Part shown: positions 7,633 to 12,040 of the stretch, piece by piece
Layout of the letters: the number at the start of each line of letters is the position of its first letter
Position numbering within the stretch: the first letter of the stretch is position 1
Source: JAEMQF01 sp031419715
GTDB lineage: Bacteria > Pseudomonadota > Gammaproteobacteria > Burkholderiales > Burkholderiaceae_C
Assembly (NCBI GenBank): GCA_031419715.1
Contig: JANOLJ010000069.1
Coordinates: forward strand, 1-12,040
Direction of reading: 5' to 3'
Length of the DNA: 12,040 bases
Program-made: the position numbers and the translations under genes
Notes under the pieces: generated by a model
The model's input: only the letters and a program-made list of their open reading frames with translations
The model's database searches: none
What the model was told of the DNA's origin: nothing

Positions 7633-8288
7633 TCACGCTCAAAGCCAATCCCTTCGACTACACGTTCGACGTCGCGCACACGGCCGTGCTCATCATCGAC
7701 ATGCAGCGCGACTTCATCGAGCCCGGTGGTTTTGGCGAAACGCTGGGCAACAACGTCGCTTTGCTCGCCGCCATCGTGCCCACCGTGATGCGTGTGCTCG
7801 AGGCCTGGCGCCGCGCGGGCGGCCTGGTCGTGCACACCCGCGAATCGCACCGTCCGGATCTGTCCGACTGCCCGCCCGCGAAGCGGCTGCGCGGCGCGCC
7901 AGCGCTGCGCATCGGCGACATGGGCGCGATGGGCCGCATCCTCGTGCAGGGCGAGCCGGGCAACCAGATCATTGACGCGCTGGCGCCGGTGGACGGCGAA
8001 ATCGTGATCGACAAACCCGGCAAAGGCGCGTTCCACGCCACGCCGCTGCAGCGCGTGTTGGCGGGCCACGCCATCACCCATCTGATCGTGATGGGCGTGA
8101 CCACCGAGGTCTGCGTGCAGACCACGCTGCGCGAAGCCAACGACCGCGGCTACGACTGCCTGCTGGTCGAAGACGGCACCGAGAGCTACTTCCCCCAGTT
8201 CAAACAGGCCACGCTCGAGATGATCCGCGCGCAGGGCGCCATCGTCGGCTGGACGGCGCCCAGCGCCATGTTGCTGGCGACGCTGTGA
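7629..8288 (+). CDS. Second isochorismatase-like cysteine hydrolase (BiuH paralogue; candidate triuret hydrolase)
   Basis: A 219-residue amidohydrolase with the full triad D24 (LIIDMQRDF), K129 (VIDKPGKGAF) and C162 (GVTTEVCVQTTLREAND); the Lys-Cys spacing of 33 equals that of the BiuH encoded at 5303-6046. It lacks the BiuH N-terminal PYRWPY segment and replaces CTGATDHGNHLAALKMV with GTESYFPQFKQATLEMI, and has GWTAPS where BiuH has GAVSNS, so its pocket should differ. Known relatives act on biuret, triuret (TrtA of Herbaspirillum), ureidoacrylate or N-carbamoylsarcosine. The operon, with biuret and allophanate hydrolases present, favours a longer oligo-urea such as triuret, with carboxybiuret as product; this is an inference. 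Its ATG overlaps the ATPase stop and its own stop overlaps the atzF start. Confidence 0.85.
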
Positions 8289-10108
8289 TGGTGGCGCTGC
8301 CTACACCCACCTTTGCCGGCTGGCGTTCGCTGCGGCCCCGCACCGCGGTGGCGCGAGTGTTGGCGCAGCTGGGCGAGCACGCCCAGGACCCGGCATGGAT
8401 CTGCGTGGCCACGCCTGCCCAGATCGAAGCACAACTGGCCCGCATCGACAGCCTGCCGGCCGAGCAACTGCCGTTGCGCGGCCTGCCGTTCGCCGTGAAA
8501 GACAACGTCGACGTGGCCGGCTGGGTCACCACCGCCGCCTGCCCGGCCTACGCCCGCACCGCCACGATCACCGCGCGTGCCGTGCAGAAGTTGATGGACG
8601 CGGGCGCGCTACTGGTCGGCAAGACGAATCTCGACCAGTTCGCCACCGGGCTGGTGGGCACGCGCTCACCGTATGGCGCGGTGCCCAACACCTTCGACCC
8701 GAGTTACGTCAGCGGCGGGTCGAGTTCGGGTTCGGCGTCCGTCGTGGCGCGTGGTCTGGTGGCATTTGCGCTGGGCACCGACACCGCAGGCTCGGGCCGC
8801 GTGCCTGCGGGCTTCAACAACCTCGTGGGCATGAAGCCGACGCCCGGGCGCATCAGCATCCATGGCGTGCTGCCGGCGTGCCGCACGCTCGATTGCCTGT
8901 CGATCTTTGCCTTGCTCGCCGACGACGCCGCCGAGGTGCTGGCGGTGATGGAAAACAGGGCCGGCGAAGCGCAGCAGCAACCCGTGTTTCGCGGCTGCCC
9001 GCCCGGCCCGGCGCGGTTCGGCGCCGCGCCGCGGATCGGCGTCCCGGCGCGGCCGGAGTTCTTCGGCAACGCGGCCTATGCCACCGCCTTCGACGCCGCC
9101 CAAACGCAGCTGCGCGCCCAGGGTGCCGAGGCCGGCATGGTCGACATGACGCCGTTCCTTGACATCGGCCGCCTGCTCTATGAAGGCCCGTGGGTGGCCG
9201 AGCGCCACACTGTGCTTGAAGCCCTGCTGGCACAAGACCCCGATGTGCTGGACCCGACGGTTCGCCGCGTCGTCAGCGCCGCCACACGCTTCAGCGCCAC
9301 CGATGCGTTCCGCGCCGAATACCGGCTGCGCGAGCTGGAGGTGTTGACGCACGACGTGTGGCAGCGCTTCGACATGCTGATGCTGCCCACCGCACCCACG
9401 CTGCCCACGCGGGCGGCGGTGGCCGCGGAGCCGGTGCTGCGCAACAGCGAGCTCGGCCTGTACACCAACTTCGTCAATCTGCTGGGGCTGGCGGCGGTGG
9501 CGGTGCCGGCAGGCTTCACGCCGCAGGGGCTGCCGTTCGGCGTGACGTTCGTGGCGCGCGGCGGCAGCGACGCGGCCTTGCTGCACTGGGCGGCGGCTTG
9601 GCAACGTGACCTGAACCTGTCGCTCGGGTGTCGCTTGGGGCAGGCCCAGCCCACACCGGGCAGCGCCGGGGAAGCGGCGACGCATCAGCCGACGCCGCGG
9701 GCGGAGCCCACGATGCTGCTCGCCGTTGTGGGCGCGCATCTGCAAGGCATGCCGCTGCACGCCCAACTGGTGGAGCGCGGCGCGCGCCTGGTGCAGCGCA
9801 CGCGCACCTCGGCGCGCTACCGGCTGCACGCGCTGGTGGGCCAAGCACCGCCCAAGCCGGGGCTGGCGCGGCAGGCGGGCGTCGGCTACGCCATCGAGGT
9901 CGAGGTGTACGAGCTGCCGCTGCGCCACGTCGGCTCGTTCCTGGCGCAGATTGCGCCGCCGCTCGGCCTGGGCTCGGTGGAGCTGCACGACGGCAGCTGG
10001 GTCAAGGGCTTCATCTGCGAGCCCTGGGCGCTGACTGATGCGACCGACATCAGCGCACATGGTGGCTGGCGCGACTACACGTATTCCTTGGCTTCGGCCG
10101 CAACCTGA
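8288..10108 (+). CDS. atzF: Allophanate hydrolase
   Basis: A 606-residue cytoplasmic enzyme that converts allophanate to two ammonia and CO2 equivalents (EC 3.5.1.54), the final step of biuret and cyanuric acid use. Residues 1 to ~450 form an amidase-signature domain with the Ser-cisSer-Lys triad: K71 (FAVKDNVD), S145 (GGSSSGSAS) and S169 (GTDTAGSGRVPA). The spacings of 74 and 24 equal those of AtzF from Pseudomonas sp. ADP. Y298 and R306 fit the Tyr-x7-Arg pair that binds substrate carboxylate. After a Pro/Ala linker (~452-474), residues 475-606 form the allophanate hydrolase C-terminal domain, ending in CEPWALTDATDISAHGGWRDY. It is a stand-alone enzyme without a fused biotin-dependent urea carboxylase. 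ATG 8288 overlaps the upstream stop (TGATG); GTG 8285 is a less likely start. The length matches AtzF. Confidence 0.95.
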   Translation: MVALPTPTFAGWRSLRPRTAVARVLAQLGEHAQDPAWICVATPAQIEAQLARIDSLPAEQLPLRGLPFAVKDNVDVAGWVTTAACPAYARTATITARAVQKLMDAGALLVGKTNLDQFATGLVGTRSPYGAVPNTFDPSYVSGGSSSGSASVVARGLVAFALGTDTAGSGRVPAGFNNLVGMKPTPGRISIHGVLPACRTLDCLSIFALLADDAAEVLAVMENRAGEAQQQPVFRGCPPGPARFGAAPRIGVPARPEFFGNAAYATAFDAAQTQLRAQGAEAGMVDMTPFLDIGRLLYEGPWVAERHTVLEALLAQDPDVLDPTVRRVVSAATRFSATDAFRAEYRLRELEVLTHDVWQRFDMLMLPTAPTLPTRAAVAAEPVLRNSELGLYTNFVNLLGLAAVAVPAGFTPQGLPFGVTFVARGGSDAALLHWAAAWQRDLNLSLGCRLGQAQPTPGSAGEAATHQPTPRAEPTMLLAVVGAHLQGMPLHAQLVERGARLVQRTRTSARYRLHALVGQAPPKPGLARQAGVGYAIEVEVYELPLRHVGSFLAQIAPPLGLGSVELHDGSWVKGFICEPWALTDATDISAHGGWRDYTYSLASAAT

Positions 10109-10115
10109 GAGCAAC

Positions 10116-10496
10116 ATGACGGATACCGTTAACCGCCCCGACGTACTTGCCGAAGTCACCGCGCTGTTCCACGCCTACGAGGCGGCGTTCATGCGCAATG
10201 ACGTGCAAGCGCTCAACAACTACTTCTGGAACGACCCGGCACTCACGCGCTACGGCATTGCCGACCTGCAGATGGGGCACACCGAACTCGTGGCGTTCCG
10301 GGCCGCGTCTGCGGCGCCCAACTTCACGCGCACGCTGCACAACGTGCGCATCAGCACCTTCGGCAACGACACCGCCTTTGCGTTCACCGAGTTCGTGCGC
10401 AGCGACACGCCGCTGCGCGGCCGGCAAAGCCAGACCTGGGTGCGGATCCAAGATGGGTGGAAAATCGTCGCCGCCCATGTGAGCATGGTGCCGTGA
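10116..10496 (+). CDS. atzH: AtzH/HpxZ-like DUF3225 (SnoaL-fold) protein
   Basis: A 126-residue single-domain protein. In Pseudomonas sp. ADP, AtzH is proposed to convert 1,3-dicarboxyurea, the AtzE product, into allophanate for AtzF, with Tyr22 and Arg46 needed. Here Y21 (FHAYEAAF) and R45 (ALTRYGIADLQ) have the same spacing and place. Other family marks are NDVQALNNYFWNDP, TRTLHNVRISTFG and the end GWKIVAAHVSMVP. Related HpxZ proteins occur in purine-oxalurate clusters. The ATG at 10116 lies seven bases after the atzF stop; the longer open frame from 10038 overlaps atzF and is not used. No AtzE or AtzG gene is in the window, so the usual partners are missing from this operon. It may act on a carboxylated intermediate made by the second cysteine hydrolase; this is inferred. 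Confidence 0.85.
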   Translation: MTDTVNRPDVLAEVTALFHAYEAAFMRNDVQALNNYFWNDPALTRYGIADLQMGHTELVAFRAASAAPNFTRTLHNVRISTFGNDTAFAFTEFVRSDTPLRGRQSQTWVRIQDGWKIVAAHVSMVP

Positions 10497-10549
10497 GCTG
10501 CCGCGACCACTGACGGACATCCGCCACCCCGAACCCACGCGCCCCAGCG

Positions 10550-11377
10550 ATGTTGTCCCTGCCCAAGGTACTGAGAGCCCCCAGGCCGACGACTACGTCG
10601 TCCGCCCCCCGAGGGGGACTGAGCAGCCCGGCAGAGCCGGATCTACTCAAGAGCCGCCCGGCGCGCGGCAATGCCGACGCGCAGCGCAAGCCCGTCGTCG
10701 AGCCGCAAGCGCCGTCGGCCACGTTGGCCGAGCACGCCTACACGCTGATCAAGCAGCGCATCTTCAACTTCGAGCTGATGCCGGGCGACCGCTTCTCCGA
10801 GCTGGAGCTGGCCCAGCAGGTGCAGGTCAGCCGCACGCCCTTGCGCCAGGCGCTGCAGCGCCTGCAGCGCGAGGGCTTCATGCAGGTGTTCCCGAAAAGC
10901 GGCTGGCTCGTATCGCCGCTCGACTTCGACCAGTTCGACGAGCTGTACGACTTCCGGGTGCTGATCGAATGCTTCGCGGTGCGCCACCTGTGCGAGGCCG
11001 AAGACCGGCCCGGCTTGAAGGAGCTTGCCACCATCTGGCTGATCCCGGCCAGCGAGCGCGAACCCGACGGTCAGCGCGTGGGCCAGCTCGACGAGAGCTT
11101 TCACTCCGAGCTCGTGCACGCCAGTGGCAACCGCGAAATGCTCAAGGCGCACCGCGACCTGACCGAGCGCATCCGCATCATCCGCCGGCTCGACTTCACC
11201 CAACCGCGCCGTGTGGACCTGACCTACCAGGAGCACGCCAAGATCCTGCGCGCCATCACCCAGCGCCGAAGCGACGAAGCGCAGCGCCTGCTGCGCGCGC
11301 ACATCGAGCAAAGCAAGTTGGAGGTGCGGCACATCACGCTGGACATGTTGTACCGGGCGCGCAATTCGGCTGGGTGA
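10550..11377 (+). CDS. GntR-family transcriptional regulator, FCD subfamily
   Basis: A 275-residue ligand-responsive DNA-binding protein. Residues ~58-123 form the winged helix-turn-helix (LAQQVQVSRTPLRQALQRLQREGFM). Residues ~128-260 form an FCD effector domain with the metal-binding pattern D181, H185 (DESFH), H229 (EHAKI) and H251 (RAHIEQ). The first ~55 residues are not family-like and are partly encoded by palindromic repeats (10588-10617). ATG 10550 is the only ATG before the DNA-binding domain and has no good Shine-Dalgarno; a TTG at codon 59 is a possible but poor alternative, so the start is uncertain. The gene follows atzH by 53 bases on the same strand and may be read from the operon promoter. 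It is the natural candidate to bind CTGGTATACCAG at 904-915 and sense a catabolic intermediate. Confidence 0.85.
   Translation: MLSLPKVLRAPRPTTTSSAPRGGLSSPAEPDLLKSRPARGNADAQRKPVVEPQAPSATLAEHAYTLIKQRIFNFELMPGDRFSELELAQQVQVSRTPLRQALQRLQREGFMQVFPKSGWLVSPLDFDQFDELYDFRVLIECFAVRHLCEAEDRPGLKELATIWLIPASEREPDGQRVGQLDESFHSELVHASGNREMLKAHRDLTERIRIIRRLDFTQPRRVDLTYQEHAKILRAITQRRSDEAQRLLRAHIEQSKLEVRHITLDMLYRARNSAG
10588..10617. repeat. Twin palindromes (REP-like) at the 5' end of the regulator gene
   Basis: GACGAC-TAC-GTCGTC (10588-10602) is followed at once by CCCCC-GA-GGGGG (10606-10617), two perfect hairpins in 30 bases. A third short pair, CCGG-CAGAG-CCGG, follows near 10630-10641. Such paired palindromes look like dispersed intergenic repeats of Burkholderiales, yet here they lie inside the annotated frame of the GntR regulator. 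A similar C-run/G-run palindrome lies at 11983-11995. Confidence 0.55.
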
Positions 11378-12040
11378 GGGCTGGGCGCCGCGGGCCGTGT
11401 GCAGGTGTGGCGCAGCAGGTCGGGTGGCTCGGGGCAGGTTCTCCAGCCCACACTCGCGCGGCGCCGGGTTTGGTCCGCGGGCGTCGCGCCATCAACACCG
11501 TCGTTTCGTGCGCAGGGCACCCCTACACCTTCAGGCTCAGCGGCGATGATGCGGCTCTGCGTTGTGCGCTGCGACCGTCGTCGGCGAGCGTGGGCCGAAG
11601 AACGGGCGCGCTGCGTCCCTGGTGTCGCAATGTCGGCAGGCGGATCGTGCGCGGACCGACAGAGCTGGGTTCGGGCCTTTGTTGACGCCGAACAGCCCAC
11701 GAGCTGACGGTCGTTGCCGGCGGTCCCGGCCAGGTCCTGACATTGGGAAGATCGGATTCGCTGCCTGGAAGCGGCCGTCCAACACTTCAACGCAATCCAA
11801 GTCTGAGGCTGCCATAGCCCAAGGGGTGCAGTTCAGCGAGCTGATTCGAGTCGTGGGCGGCGCATGCGCGATTCGACGTTAACGGCCTACGGCGCTGGAT
11901 CGTGTCCCTCCGGCAAGGCTGCTTGATTTGAACTGAGTTGTTCAGGTGGGTTGCACGGCAGTGGGGACGGCGTGGTTTTCTTGCCCCCGGGGGGCTTGCG
12001 TTCTAAGCGCGGTTCGACTACGCTGCGCGCCATGCGGGAA
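11378..12040. other. Stretch with no supported gene
   Basis: About 660 bases after the regulator stop carry no reading frame with a recognisable protein, Shine-Dalgarno or consistent codon use. The open frames on both strands are low-complexity, Arg-rich and typical of non-coding GC-rich DNA. No T-tailed hairpin is seen after 11377, so no intrinsic terminator can be called. A G/C palindrome, GCCCCCGGGGGGC, lies at 11983-11995. The stretch 11550-11790 may hold decayed or dispersed-repeat sequence, but I cannot identify it. Confidence 0.5.

Noticed and set aside
11224..11815. Possible minus-strand gene downstream of the regulator
   Set aside because: Arg-rich, low-complexity frames overlapping the regulator end, with no ribosome site or recognisable domain.
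11983..11995. Intrinsic terminator at GCCCCCGGGGGGC
   Set aside because: The arms have almost no loop and no T-run follows on either strand. It lies ~600 bases from the nearest gene end.

Overview
The window looks like chromosomal DNA of a high-GC betaproteobacterium. The G/C-rich third codon positions, the style of the palindromic intergenic repeats and the protein families all suggest Burkholderiales, probably near Comamonadaceae. This placement is inferred from style; no rRNA or other marker gene is present.

Left edge (1-982). The minus strand carries the first 18 codons of an unidentified gene and a decayed C-terminal fragment of an ABC permease, with one in-frame TAG and a missing 5' part. 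Next come an inverted-repeat element with 17-bp arms (597-714), a smaller hairpin, and a control region for the plus-strand operon. The control region holds a near-consensus sigma-54 promoter (TGGCAC-N5-TTGCT, 890-905) and a perfect 12-bp palindrome, CTGGTATACCAG (904-915), immediately downstream of its -12 element.

Main operon (983-10496, plus strand). Nine tightly packed genes, most joined by ATGA or TGATG overlaps, run in this order: BMP-family binding protein with a twin-arginine signal, two BPD_transp_2 permeases, a formamidase-type nitrilase-superfamily amidase, biuret amidohydrolase (BiuH), the two-domain ABC ATPase, a second BiuH-like cysteine hydrolase, allophanate hydrolase (AtzF), and an AtzH/HpxZ-like DUF3225 protein. 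A GntR/FCD regulator (10550-11377) follows on the same strand. The last ~660 bases hold no gene I can support.

How it works together. The ABC transporter would import a ureido or heterocyclic nitrogen compound. BiuH turns biuret into allophanate and ammonia, and AtzF turns allophanate into ammonia and CO2. The second cysteine hydrolase is a candidate for a longer oligo-urea such as triuret. The AtzH-like protein may process a carboxylated urea intermediate, and the formamidase may remove formyl groups or release ammonia from formamide. A sigma-54 promoter suits nitrogen-limitation control (NtrC type), and the linked GntR/FCD protein is the natural candidate for substrate sensing at the palindrome. 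BiuH, AtzF and the transporter class are well supported. The substrates of the transporter, the amidase, the second hydrolase and the AtzH-like protein are inferred.
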